Source: Rickettsiales bacterium UBA2645
GTDB taxonomy: Bacteria; Pseudomonadota; Alphaproteobacteria; Rickettsiales; UBA1997
Reading direction: 5' to 3'
NCBI GenBank assembly: GCA_002359655.1
Contig: DENL01000003.1
Coordinates: forward strand, 1-64,000
DNA length: 64,000 nt
The notes under the pieces were generated by a model that worked only from the letters and a program-made list of their open reading frames with translations, searched no databases and was not told where the DNA came from. The position numbers and the translations under genes were made by a program. Below are positions 52,561 through 61,977 of the stretch, piece after piece (the first letter of the stretch is position 1; every line of letters begins with the position of its first letter).

Positions 52561-53826
52561 ATGAATCAAAAAAGACGCGTAGTAGTAACTGGCATTGGCG
52601 CTGTCACGCCTTTATCAGCAAACGCTGAAGGCACTTGGAAAAAACTAGTTAATGGCCAGTCTGGCATTGGCTATATTTCTCTTTTCGACGCTGCTGAATC
52701 TCCATGCAAAATTGCTGGCGAAGTAAAATCTGGCACTGAAGGCGATTTGTTCAACCTCGATAAATTTGTTGAAGTAAAAGAACAAAAAAAGATGGATCGC
52801 TTTATTCACTTTGCAATCGCTGCTGCTGAAGAGGCAATCTCTGACTCGGGCTGGAAAGCAGAAAGCGAAGAAGAAAAATACCGAACTGGCGTGATGATCG
52901 GCTCTGGTATCGGCGGACTTCCTTCAATCGAAAAAACAACTCTCTTCATCAAAGAAAAAGGCGTTAAAAAAATCAGTCCGTTTTTTATTCCAGCAAGTTT
53001 AATCAACTTAGCTTCAGGACAAGTTTCAATTAAATATGGCTTTATGGGCCCTAATCATGCCGTTGTCACCGCCTGTGCAACTGGAGCTCACGCTATTGGC
53101 GATTCTACTCGCATGATCGAATATGGCGATGTTGATGTAATGATTGCTGGTGGCGCTGAGTCAACTGTTTGCGAAACTGGCATCGGCGGCTTTGCTGCAC
53201 TAAGAGCACTTTCAACCAATTTTAACGACAATCCAAACGCCGCTTCAAGACCTTGGGATAAAGACCGCGACGGTTTCGTCATGGGCGAAGGCGCTGGTAT
53301 AGTTGTTTTAGAAGAATATGAACACGCTAAAAAACGCGGCGCTAAAATTTATGCTGAAGTTGTTGGTTACGGATTATCTGGTGACGCTTATCACATCACA
53401 GCCCCTGAAGGCTCTGGACGTGGCGCTACTTATGCTATGAAGATTGCTTTAAAACACGCTCAAATCAACAACGACCAGATCGACTACATCAATGCTCATG
53501 GAACTTCAACTCCTTTGGGCGACGAAATCGAAGTTAACTCAGTAAAAAAAGTATTTGGTGATCACGCCTATAAACTTTCAATGTCTTCAACAAAATCAGC
53601 AACTGGTCATTTACTTGGTGCTGCTGGTGCGGTTGAAGCAATATTTTCTGCCTTAGCAATAAGAGATAATATCGCTCCACCAACCTTGAATTTAGAAAAC
53701 CCTTCCGAAGGTTGCGATATTGATTTGGTCGCTAAAACAGCCAAAGCAAAAAAAATTGACTATGTAATGTCAAACTCATTTGGCTTTGGTGGAACCAATG
53801 CCTGCCTGATTTTAAAAAGAATTTAA
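52561..53826 (+). CDS. fabF: Beta-ketoacyl-ACP synthase II
   Basis: Condensing enzyme of fatty-acid elongation, 421 residues. The Cys-His-His triad is visible: Cys in VVTACATGAHAIGDSTRM, His in YINAHGTSTPLGD, and His in SSTKSATGHLLGAAGAVE with its Lys. N-terminus RRVVVTGIGAVTPLSANAE and C-terminus MSNSFGFGGTNACLI are standard. mltG follows after 6 bases, the usual alphaproteobacterial order, though acpP and fabG are not here. Confidence 0.97.
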   Translation: MNQKRRVVVTGIGAVTPLSANAEGTWKKLVNGQSGIGYISLFDAAESPCKIAGEVKSGTEGDLFNLDKFVEVKEQKKMDRFIHFAIAAAEEAISDSGWKAESEEEKYRTGVMIGSGIGGLPSIEKTTLFIKEKGVKKISPFFIPASLINLASGQVSIKYGFMGPNHAVVTACATGAHAIGDSTRMIEYGDVDVMIAGGAESTVCETGIGGFAALRALSTNFNDNPNAASRPWDKDRDGFVMGEGAGIVVLEEYEHAKKRGAKIYAEVVGYGLSGDAYHITAPEGSGRGATYAMKIALKHAQINNDQIDYINAHGTSTPLGDEIEVNSVKKVFGDHAYKLSMSSTKSATGHLLGAAGAVEAIFSALAIRDNIAPPTLNLENPSEGCDIDLVAKTAKAKKIDYVMSNSFGFGGTNACLILKRI

Positions 53827-53832
53827 AGTTGA

Positions 53833-54867
53833 ATGCGTAAAAAAATTATCACCAATATCTGTGCTGGATTTTCGGTTCTAGTGTTTTGTTACATCGTAAC
53901 AATACTCAGCATCATCATGTATTTTAACGCTCCAAACAGCTATCATACTCAAGATAAAAAATTTATCATTGAGAGCGGCTTAACTTTTCGTCAGGTAGTT
54001 GAAAAACTTAACCAAGAAAAAATTGTTAAGAACCCTGATGTATTTTTGCATCTTTCTCAACTTATCAAAGGTGTCGATCTTAAAGTTCGTTACGGCGAAT
54101 ATTTTTTCGAAAAAAATACTTCTTACTATAAAATTTTGCACAAAATGGTGCGCGGTAACATCTTTTTCCGTAAAGTAACTGTTGCCGAAGGTCTTAGTAC
54201 AAAAAGTATTTTAAAAATTATTGAAACATCTCCCGGTCTTATTGGCCAGCTTCCAGAAGGCATCAAAGAAGGCTCTTTATTGCCTGAAACATATTTTTAT
54301 TCCTATAACGACACTAAGCTAAGTATCGTCAAAAGAATGCGCAGCGCCATGGAAAAAGCTATTGATGATCTATGGGAAAAGCGCGATCTAACCATTCCAG
54401 TTAAAACAAAAGAACAAGCTTTGATTTTGGCCTCAATTGTTGAAAAAGAAACTGGCATAGATTCAGAACGCCCAAAAGTTGCATCTGTTTTTGTTAATCG
54501 TTTGAAAAAAGGCATGAAGCTGCAATCCGACCCAACCATAATTTATTCTTTCAGCAAAGGTGATAAAAACTTGGAAAGACCAATCAGAATGAGTGATATC
54601 AGAAATAGCTCTGTCTATAACACTTATTATATTTACGGCTTGCCACCAACTCCAATTTGCAATCCAGGGCTTGCAGCAATCAAAGCTGTTTTAAATCCAC
54701 CGCAAACTGATTATATTTATTTTGTGGCAAATGGTCGTGGTGAGCATCACTTCTCAACCACAATTAGTGAACACAATGAATATGTCGCAAAATATCGTAG
54801 CTTCGTTGCTCAACCAAAACCAGTGGATTCGAAAACTGCTACAACTCAATCTGAAGCAGCACAATAA
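53833..54867 (+). CDS. mltG: Endolytic murein transglycosylase
   Basis: A 344-residue YceG/MltG protein that cuts nascent glycan strands and sets their length. One N-terminal membrane helix (about residues 9-29) is followed by a LysM-like subdomain (about 45-125, ESGLTFRQVVEKLNQEKIV) and the catalytic domain with Glu in LILASIVEKETGIDSERPKV and SDPTIIYSFS. The end has YIYGLPPTPICNPGLAAIKA and VANGRGEHHFSTT. It follows fabF. It shows that the organism makes peptidoglycan. Confidence 0.95.
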   Translation: MRKKIITNICAGFSVLVFCYIVTILSIIMYFNAPNSYHTQDKKFIIESGLTFRQVVEKLNQEKIVKNPDVFLHLSQLIKGVDLKVRYGEYFFEKNTSYYKILHKMVRGNIFFRKVTVAEGLSTKSILKIIETSPGLIGQLPEGIKEGSLLPETYFYSYNDTKLSIVKRMRSAMEKAIDDLWEKRDLTIPVKTKEQALILASIVEKETGIDSERPKVASVFVNRLKKGMKLQSDPTIIYSFSKGDKNLERPIRMSDIRNSSVYNTYYIYGLPPTPICNPGLAAIKAVLNPPQTDYIYFVANGRGEHHFSTTISEHNEYVAKYRSFVAQPKPVDSKTATTQSEAAQ

Positions 54868-54885
54868 ATTATAGGCTGAATCATT

Positions 54886-57800
54886 GTGACGAACAACCTC
54901 GCACAAACAATCAATCTCCAACAATTTGCTTCTAGCCCAGACATATCGTGCTGGGTTTTTGCTTCGGCTGGCTCAGGAAAAACCAGAGTTTTGACTAATC
55001 GAGTTTTAAGATTACTTCTAAGGGGAGTTGCACCAGATAAAATTCTTTGCCTCACCTTCACAAAAGTTGCAGCAAGCGAAATGCAAAGTCGCATCAATGC
55101 AGAATTAGCCAACTGGGTTTTGGTTGATGAAGCTAATCTAGCAAAAAAATTATTCGAATTAACCGGTAATATCGCCAGCAAAGCCGATCTTAAAAAAGCC
55201 CGCATTTTATTTGCCGAAGTTTTAGACGCAGAGTCAAAAATAAAAATCCAAACCATTCACTCATTTTGCCAAAGCTTGGTAAAAATATTTCCCTTTGAAG
55301 CTGGAGTTAAACCTAATTTTGAAGTTTTGGAAGAAGCGCAAGAAAAGTTATTATTACAAAAAGCCCAAAAAGAAGTTCTAAAAAAAGCTGTTAAAAACTC
55401 TGAGTTAAAAAATCTGGTTGTTAAAATTAACTCTCGCTTACATGAAGCAAGCTTCTCTGAGTTGGTTTCTGATCTTCTAGCAAAAAAAGAGCAGCTAACA
55501 ATTTTAAAAGAAAATTTTTTTGGAATTGACGGCGTAATTGACGAGATTTTCAAAAATTTTTCTGTAAATAAAAATAGTAACGCAGCAGAAATTTGTGACG
55601 AATTTTTTAAATCAATAAATAAGCAAGAAGTTGATAAGCTCTTGATAGCTCTGGAAGAAAGCGGCTTGATAAGCAATAAAAATATTGCTGAAAAAGTCAG
55701 AAAATTTTTACAAAATCCAAGCGAAGAAAAATTTTTAATTTACCAGTCAGCTTTTTTTACCGACAAAAATGAAATCAGAAAAATCAATGGCAAAGTTCTG
55801 CAAAACCCTGATTTAGAAAGAATTGCAACGGATCAAATAAATCTGATTTCTAGTTTTTGTGATCAAATAAATTCTTACAAAATCTGCAATTCCAGCGCTT
55901 TGCTTTTAAAATTTACCGACGCAATTTTAGAAATTTATGCCGTACTTAAAAAACAAAATGCCTTTTTAGATTATAACGATCTGATCATCGAAACCAACAG
56001 ATTGCTGGCTAATCCAAATTTTTCTGATTGGGTAAAAATGAAAATGGATGGTTTATTCGACCATATTTTGATCGACGAATCGCAAGATACCAACCACCAA
56101 CAATGGAATATTATTAAAGCTCTGACCGAAGATTTTTTCTCAGGAATTAGCGCTGCAAATAAAAACCGAACAATTTTTATTGTTGGCGATGAAAAGCAGT
56201 CGATCTATTCATTTCAAGGCGCTGAGCCTCACATTAGTGGTGAGATTTTTTTTTACTTTGACGAGAAACTAAAAAATCACCCAAATAAATTTCACAAGAT
56301 TGATCTAAATAATTCTTTTCGTTCACTTAGCGAAATTCTAGGCGTTGTTGATGCAACTTTTAGTGGCGAAAAAGAGAAAGCGGCGATTGCTAAAATCTCT
56401 GATTTTAAAGGTCACAGCGCAATTCGCCAAGGAGTTGGACATTTTGAAATTTGGCCACAAATCAAAATCAAAAAAGAAGAAAAAACTAAAAATGCAGATA
56501 AAGATTACAGTTGGAAAATAGATTTTGTGCCACGAGAAAATTATCACGAACAAGAATTTTTGGCCGAATTAATTGCAATTAAAATCAAAGATTGGGTAGA
56601 AAATAAAAGAGTTTTACAAAGCCGTATAGAGACTCTGAAATACAGCGATTTCATGATTTTACTGCGTAAAAGAACTGATGGTTTTGATCAAATTTTGAGC
56701 CGCTTTTTTTATCAATATCAAATTCCCTTTGGTGGCAAAAATAAAATAAAATTCGACGACAACATAATTATTCAAGATCTGCTTGCTGCAGCTAGATTTG
56801 CGCTTTCTCCATTTGACGATTTGAATCTGGCTGCACTTTTAAAATCACCAATTTTCAACATCAATGAAGAAGAGTTGTTAGAAATTTGTCTTTTTAAAAA
56901 CAATAATCAAACCAGCATTTACAAGGCTTTGAAGCAAATTCCAAAATTTGCTAACATCAGTATTTATTTAGAAGTTTTAGAAAAAAAAGCAGTGCAAACA
57001 AATTGTTTTGAGTTTTTTTATTTTTTATTAAGTCAAGAAAACCGTCAAAAAATTATTAGTCGCTTTAACTCGGAAAGCTCTGAAATATTGGATAAATTCG
57101 TTTTAAAAGTTTTTGATTTTGCTAATAATTTTTCAGCAAGTTTACAAAAATTTTTAGAATTTATCGAAAGCTTTAATCCAGAAATTTCAGTTACAACAGA
57201 AAATAATAATCAGGTTTTAATCACTACAATCCATTCTGCCAAAGGCTTGCAAGCACCAATTGTTATTATTCCAGATTGTTGTTTTGATACCGACAGATTG
57301 CGCAGCACTAAAGAAAAAATTTCTTGGATTGAATTCGCAGAAAATAAATTACCAATTTGGTGCGCCGCAAAAAATGAAGAAAATAAATTATTAAAAACCA
57401 ATCGTGAATTAAAAAAACAACAAGCTAAAGATGAATATTTACGCCTACTTTATGTTGCCATGACCAGAGCTGAAGACGAGCTTTATATCGCGGGAAGCGG
57501 CAATTTTAATGACTCAGAATCTTGGTATGATTTAATCAAAAAATCTGTCGCTGATAAATGTTGGCAGAAAGAATTTTTTGACGAAAAAACCAAAAAACTA
57601 AACTCAGATAAATTTGAAATTAGCAACGAGATTTTAGGAATTGGGGAGAAAAAATATCAATATGCGGAGAATAATCTTTTTATAAACAACTCGATCGTTT
57701 TTGATGAAAAACCTCAAATATCTTTTAAGACTAAAGAGAAAAAACTAAATAAATCTTCAGTGCCACTAGCAAAAGATGATAATATTTTTACCGAGATAAA

Positions 57801-58290
57801 AAGCTCACAAAATCAAATAAATCAATCCCAAATAAAAGGTAAATTGATTCACAAAATTTTAGAAATTTTTGGTAAAAATTCTGCCGCAGAAAAAAAATGG
57901 TTAGGCGAAATTTCTAAAAAAATTATTGCTCGAGAAGAATTTTTATCAGTAGTAGAAAAAAATAAAATTAATGACGAGATCAATGAATTTTTGGCTTCAG
58001 AGCAATTCAAAGAAATATTTTCCGGTCAAATAAAATGTGAAGTTGAGATCGCTGGCAATATTAAAAATGAAAAATTTCTTAAACGAATTGATCTGCTAAT
58101 CGAGAAAGAAAACGAGGTTTTAATTGTTGATTATAAATCAGACGAGACTTTGCCAGAAGCGGCTCCCAAGCATTATTTTGACCAACTAAAAACTTACGCA
58201 GAATTAGTAAAAAAACTTTATCCAAACAAAAAAATTTCTTGTGCAATTTTATGGATTAAGTTTTTGAAGTTAGAATTTTTAAATCTCTAA
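54886..58290 (+). CDS. addA: Double-strand-break repair helicase-nuclease AddA
   Basis: A UvrD-family helicase of 1134 residues starting at a GTG. Motif I is ASAGSGKT (residues 26-33), motif Ia LCLTFTKVAASEM, motif II ILIDESQDTNHQQW, motif III IVGDEKQSIYSFQGAEPH, motif V TIHSAKGLQAPIVII, and motif VI YVAMTRAEDELYIAG. The C-terminal RecB-type nuclease shows GKLIHKILE and VDYKSDE with a later Gln and Tyr (FDQLKTYAELV). Both activities fit alphaproteobacterial AddA. The partner addB, normally just upstream, is absent; mltG is there instead. Its last 12 bases overlap the end of lysA. Confidence 0.93.
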   Translation: MTNNLAQTINLQQFASSPDISCWVFASAGSGKTRVLTNRVLRLLLRGVAPDKILCLTFTKVAASEMQSRINAELANWVLVDEANLAKKLFELTGNIASKADLKKARILFAEVLDAESKIKIQTIHSFCQSLVKIFPFEAGVKPNFEVLEEAQEKLLLQKAQKEVLKKAVKNSELKNLVVKINSRLHEASFSELVSDLLAKKEQLTILKENFFGIDGVIDEIFKNFSVNKNSNAAEICDEFFKSINKQEVDKLLIALEESGLISNKNIAEKVRKFLQNPSEEKFLIYQSAFFTDKNEIRKINGKVLQNPDLERIATDQINLISSFCDQINSYKICNSSALLLKFTDAILEIYAVLKKQNAFLDYNDLIIETNRLLANPNFSDWVKMKMDGLFDHILIDESQDTNHQQWNIIKALTEDFFSGISAANKNRTIFIVGDEKQSIYSFQGAEPHISGEIFFYFDEKLKNHPNKFHKIDLNNSFRSLSEILGVVDATFSGEKEKAAIAKISDFKGHSAIRQGVGHFEIWPQIKIKKEEKTKNADKDYSWKIDFVPRENYHEQEFLAELIAIKIKDWVENKRVLQSRIETLKYSDFMILLRKRTDGFDQILSRFFYQYQIPFGGKNKIKFDDNIIIQDLLAAARFALSPFDDLNLAALLKSPIFNINEEELLEICLFKNNNQTSIYKALKQIPKFANISIYLEVLEKKAVQTNCFEFFYFLLSQENRQKIISRFNSESSEILDKFVLKVFDFANNFSASLQKFLEFIESFNPEISVTTENNNQVLITTIHSAKGLQAPIVIIPDCCFDTDRLRSTKEKISWIEFAENKLPIWCAAKNEENKLLKTNRELKKQQAKDEYLRLLYVAMTRAEDELYIAGSGNFNDSESWYDLIKKSVADKCWQKEFFDEKTKKLNSDKFEISNEILGIGEKKYQYAENNLFINNSIVFDEKPQISFKTKEKKLNKSSVPLAKDDNIFTEIKSSQNQINQSQIKGKLIHKILEIFGKNSAAEKKWLGEISKKIIAREEFLSVVEKNKINDEINEFLASEQFKEIFSGQIKCEVEIAGNIKNEKFLKRIDLLIEKENEVLIVDYKSDETLPEAAPKHYFDQLKTYAELVKKLYPNKKISCAILWIKFLKLEFLNL

Positions 58291-59538
58291 ATGCAGCATT
58301 TCTTCAAAGCTTGGGCGGCGGCGAATCACACTGAATTTTTCACCATCAACCAAAACTTCTGGAATCATCGGACGACAATTATACTCATTAGACATTGAAG
58401 AACCATAAGCTCCGGCAGAGCAAAATACTAATAAATCTTCTGGTTGTAGATTAATCAATTCGCGATTTTGTCCTAAAATATCAGTAGTTTCGCAAACAGG
58501 ACCTGCAAGATCATAAACCACTTTTGTGCCAATTTTTTTTCTTACCTCTAAAACTTCGTGATAAGATCCATAAAGTCCGGGACGCATTAAGTCGTTCATC
58601 GCGGCGTCAATAATTGCAAAATTTTTTGCTCCCGTTTCTTTTAATAAAATTATTTTTGTGACTAATATTCCTGCATTACCAACCAATGCTCTTCCGGGAG
58701 CGATGGTAATTTTAACATCCAAGTCTTGAGTAATTTTTTTGATCAAGTTTACATAATCGTTGATCAAAAGCGTGTTTTCATCTTTGTAGAAAATGCCAAT
58801 TCCACCGCCAAAGTCTAGAGCAGAAATTTTATGACCCTGCAAGCGCAGATCTAGACAAAGTTGACGCATTTTGTTAAAAGCCAATCTGAAAGGTTCAATC
58901 GTAGTAATTTGTGAACCGATATGCATAGCAATTCCATAAACTTCCAATCCGGGAAGTTGGCTAGCTTTTTGATATACTGCATGAGCTTGCTCAATATCAA
59001 CGCCAAATTTGTCGCCTTTACGACCTGTTGAAATTTTATTGTGAGTTTTGGCATCAACATTTGGATTAACACGCAAAGAAAATTTTGCCCTTTTGTTCAA
59101 GTTAGAAGCAACTTCATTGAGCAAATACATTTCAGCAACTGACTCAACCGAAAATTCTTCTACACCATTTAATAGAGCGAATTTTATTTCTTCACGAGTT
59201 TTACCAACGCCAGCAAAAACGATTTTTTTTGGATCAACTTTAGCTTTAATGGCACGAAAAACTTCACCAGCTGAAACCGCGTCAATTCCAGCTTGAAGCT
59301 TGCTCAAAGTTTCAACCAAATGAATATTGTAGTTGGCTTTGATGGCGTAACAAATTTTGTAATCAGAAATTTTTGCTTGCGCAAAAGCATCAACAAAATT
59401 TTGAAAATTTTCGCTCAAAGTTTTTTTAGAATAGCAATAAAACGGAGTACCAACAGCAGCAGCAATTTCAATGATCGCAACATTTTCAATAAAAAGTTCA
59501 TCACGATTTTTTACATTTTTGTAAGAGAGATATTTCAT
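58279..59538 (-). CDS. lysA: Diaminopimelate decarboxylase
   Basis: PLP enzyme that makes L-lysine from meso-diaminopimelate. 419 residues. The PLP Lys68 is in YKICYAIKANYNIHLVE, the phosphate-binding glycines in ALDFGGGIGIFY, and the active-site Cys given across the dimer is in LAGPVCETTDILGQNR. SAGAYGSSMSNEYNCRPMIP is the conserved C-terminal block. It starts 9 bases after the carB half-gene stop and so takes the place where the second half of carB would normally be. Confidence 0.96.
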   Translation of the reverse strand: MKYLSYKNVKNRDELFIENVAIIEIAAAVGTPFYCYSKKTLSENFQNFVDAFAQAKISDYKICYAIKANYNIHLVETLSKLQAGIDAVSAGEVFRAIKAKVDPKKIVFAGVGKTREEIKFALLNGVEEFSVESVAEMYLLNEVASNLNKRAKFSLRVNPNVDAKTHNKISTGRKGDKFGVDIEQAHAVYQKASQLPGLEVYGIAMHIGSQITTIEPFRLAFNKMRQLCLDLRLQGHKISALDFGGGIGIFYKDENTLLINDYVNLIKKITQDLDVKITIAPGRALVGNAGILVTKIILLKETGAKNFAIIDAAMNDLMRPGLYGSYHEVLEVRKKIGTKVVYDLAGPVCETTDILGQNRELINLQPEDLLVFCSAGAYGSSMSNEYNCRPMIPEVLVDGEKFSVIRRRPSFEEMLHLEI

Positions 59539-59547
59539 GAAGATATT

Positions 59548-61200
59548 TTAACTTTCATAACTTGAGTACATGTAAGGAGTCACCGAATCAAACTCCGCCG
59601 CGCAAGAATCAACTCTTTTGTAAGATGGATTAACACCAAGATCACAGCGCAATTGACGAACCTCTTTTTCTGTCAATCCACTTAATTTTGCCAAACGCTT
59701 ATCAGAAAAACCCATGCGTTTTAGATTGAAAAAATCTTGGGCATTTTTTGGCAAGCCTTCTTTTTTAACTTTAGTTTCAACATCCAAAGCGCCTTTAATT
59801 TGTTCTAAAAACCATTTATCATATTTTGTGATTGAGGCTACTTCCTGAACTGACATGCCTTCACGCAAAGCTTGTGCAATCAGCAATAATCTGTTTGGAG
59901 CTTGAATTTTTAATTTTTCAGTAATGATTTTGATACGCTGTTCTGGATCTTCCGAAGCAATCGTAACATCATCCATGCCGCTTAAATTTGATTCCATTGA
60001 GCGCAAAGCTTTTTGAAAACTTTCAATAAATGAGCGACCAATTCCCATAACTTCGCCAACTGATTTCATCGAACTAGAAAGCGCGGTTTCAGAACCTTTG
60101 AATTTTTCGAAAGTAAATCGCGGAATTTTAGTAATAACGTAATCGATAGTTGGTTCAAACGAAGCCGGAGTCACACCGCCAGTGATGTCATTTCTGATTT
60201 CATCAAGCGTGTAACCAATTGCCAATTTTGCTGCAACTTTAGCAATTGGAAAACCAGTAGCTTTCGAGGCCAGAGCCGAAGATCTTGAAACTCTAGGGTT
60301 CATCTCAATAACTACCAAACTGCCATCTTTTGGATTAACCGCGAATTGCACATTTGATCCGCCAGTTTCAACACCAATTTCACGCAATACGGCAATTGAA
60401 GCATTGCGCATTTGCTGATATTCTTTGTCAGTTAAAGTTAGAGCTGGCGCAACTGTGATTGAATCTCCAGTATGCACGCCCATCGGATCAACATTTTCGA
60501 TTGAGCAAATAATAATTGTGTTGTCGTTTTTGTCGCGCACCACTTCCATCTCATATTCTTTCCAGCCAATGATTGACTCGTCGATTAGCACTTCGTTGGT
60601 TGGTGAGATTGTTAAACCATATTCAACAATTTGGCGATATTCTTCCGCCGTATAAGCCACACCGCCACCAGCGCCACCCATTGTAAATGAAGGACGAATG
60701 ATTGCCGGCAAACCAATTTTTGACAAAGCCGCCATGGCATCTTCCAAGGTTTTTACGATAGCGTTTTTCGGAGTTTTAAGTCCGATTTTATTCATGGCTT
60801 GTTGAAAAAGTGCGCGATCTTCAGCTTTGTGAATTGCCTCAATTGAAGCGCCGATCAACTCAACATTATATTTTTCAAGCACACCATTTTTTGCTAAAGC
60901 GATCGCACAGTTCAAAGCGGTTTGTCCGCCAACAGTTGGCAGAATTGCGTCGGGACGTTCTTTGGCGATGATGCGTTCAACAATATCAGGATTGATTGGT
61001 TCGATGTAAGTGCGATCAGCCAGATTAGGATCAGTCATGATCGTGGCTGGATTGGAGTTGATCAGAATAACTTTGTAACCTTCTTCTTTCAAAGCTTTGC
61101 AAGCTTGCGTGCCAGAATAATCAAACTCACAAGCTTGGCCGATAACAATTGGCCCAGCCCCGATAATCAGGACTGATTTAATGTCTGTTCTTTTTGGCAT
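59548..61200 (-). CDS. carB: Carbamoyl-phosphate synthase large subunit, N-terminal half only
   Basis: A 550-residue protein that aligns with only the first half of CarB (normally about 1070 residues). The N-terminus MPKRTDIKSVLIIGAGPIVI is canonical. The carboxyphosphate ATP-grasp domain is complete (RPSFTMGGAGGGVAYTAEE, ENVDPMGVHTGDSITVAPA, EMNPRVSRSSALASKATGF), and the oligomerisation domain follows to PSYKRVDSCAAEF and YMYSSYES. The stop comes where the second ATP-grasp half would begin, and lysA starts 9 bases later. The C-terminal half and carA are not in the window. A split carB is known in Aquifex and some archaea, so this is likely a clean split, not decay. No ribosome-binding site is evident upstream. 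Confidence 0.93.
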   Translation of the reverse strand: MPKRTDIKSVLIIGAGPIVIGQACEFDYSGTQACKALKEEGYKVILINSNPATIMTDPNLADRTYIEPINPDIVERIIAKERPDAILPTVGGQTALNCAIALAKNGVLEKYNVELIGASIEAIHKAEDRALFQQAMNKIGLKTPKNAIVKTLEDAMAALSKIGLPAIIRPSFTMGGAGGGVAYTAEEYRQIVEYGLTISPTNEVLIDESIIGWKEYEMEVVRDKNDNTIIICSIENVDPMGVHTGDSITVAPALTLTDKEYQQMRNASIAVLREIGVETGGSNVQFAVNPKDGSLVVIEMNPRVSRSSALASKATGFPIAKVAAKLAIGYTLDEIRNDITGGVTPASFEPTIDYVITKIPRFTFEKFKGSETALSSSMKSVGEVMGIGRSFIESFQKALRSMESNLSGMDDVTIASEDPEQRIKIITEKLKIQAPNRLLLIAQALREGMSVQEVASITKYDKWFLEQIKGALDVETKVKKEGLPKNAQDFFNLKRMGFSDKRLAKLSGLTEKEVRQLRCDLGVNPSYKRVDSCAAEFDSVTPYMYSSYES

Positions 61201-61300
61201 GGAAGGAGGAAATGAAATGAAAACTAGCGAAAAAATTTCCGCTAATTAAAAAGCGCGCCTTGCAAAATGTCAACGCAGCGGAATTAAAAAAATTAATAAA

Positions 61301-61834
61301 ATGCAGAAAAAATCAAAACCAAAACCAACCTATCGCAAGCGCACTTTAAGCCGACTTATTGCCATTCAAATTTTTTACCAATTTGAGTTTTACGAAAAAA
61401 AAATTCCTCTCGCAGAAGTCAAAAATAATGTCATCGATAATTATGTTCTCGAGCAAGAAGAAACTGTTAGCTCTTATCGCAAAAAAATTGATCTCAATCT
61501 TTTAGAAACTTTGCTTGCTGGCATCAATCTTGGAGTCGAAGAAATTGATCACGATATTTTTGGCCTACTGAAAAGTGGTTGGGATTTAGAAAAACTGCCA
61601 GACGTGATGCTATATATTCTGCGCCTTGGCGCTTTCGAATTGAAATTTATGCACGACGTTCCGCTGAAAGTTGTTTTGGACGAATATGTCGATATTTCCG
61701 CCAGTTTTTTTGAAACAAAAAAAGTTACCTTCTTAAACGCAACGCTAGAAAATTTAGCCAAACATTATCGCGCTGCAGAATTTGAAAAAGTAAAGAGTCG
61801 ATCCAATCACTCCCCCCTTGAGGGGAGAAAATAG
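61301..61834 (+). CDS. nusB: Transcription antitermination protein NusB with repeat-derived tail
   Basis: RNA-binding factor of rRNA antitermination, 177 residues. The N-terminus KPTYRKRTLSRLIAIQIFYQ, the middle LLAGINLGVEEIDHDIFGLL and ILRLGAFELKFMHDVPLKVV with DEYVDISASFFE are NusB. The normal fold ends near YRAAEFEK. The last 12-14 residues (SRSNHSPLEGRK) come from the palindromic element at 61797-61944, which also supplies the stop codon. rimM follows 143 bases further on. Confidence 0.93.
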   Translation: MQKKSKPKPTYRKRTLSRLIAIQIFYQFEFYEKKIPLAEVKNNVIDNYVLEQEETVSSYRKKIDLNLLETLLAGINLGVEEIDHDIFGLLKSGWDLEKLPDVMLYILRLGAFELKFMHDVPLKVVLDEYVDISASFFETKKVTFLNATLENLAKHYRAAEFEKVKSRSNHSPLEGRK

Positions 61835-61944
61835 CCTAAACGGCTATTTTCGGCTTTTAAGATACTCGAGGGTTTTGTAATAAACCCCTCCTCGAATCGC
61901 TGCGCTCTTCGATCCTCCCTCAGGGGGAGGATAATTAGATCGAG
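61797..61944. repeat. Palindromic element across the end of nusB
   Basis: About 148 bp. The left end is TCGATCCAATCACTCCCC with CCTTGAGGGG, and the right end is its imperfect inverse ending GATTAGATCGAG-like (ATTAGATCGAG). It encodes the C-terminus and stop of nusB and fills the gap to rimM. Inside it, AAAATAGCC (61828-61836) and GGCTATTTT (61842-61850) make an exact 9-bp hairpin at the nusB stop, followed by CGGCTTTT, which could act as a weak terminator. Confidence 0.85.
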
Positions 61945-61977
61945 CATATTATTACAAATTAGAAAACAGGATAAAAA

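Noticed and set aside
59293..61176. Open frames opposite carB and lysA, and similar frames opposite other genes
   Set aside because: They have no family resemblance and follow from the codon bias of the genes on the other strand.
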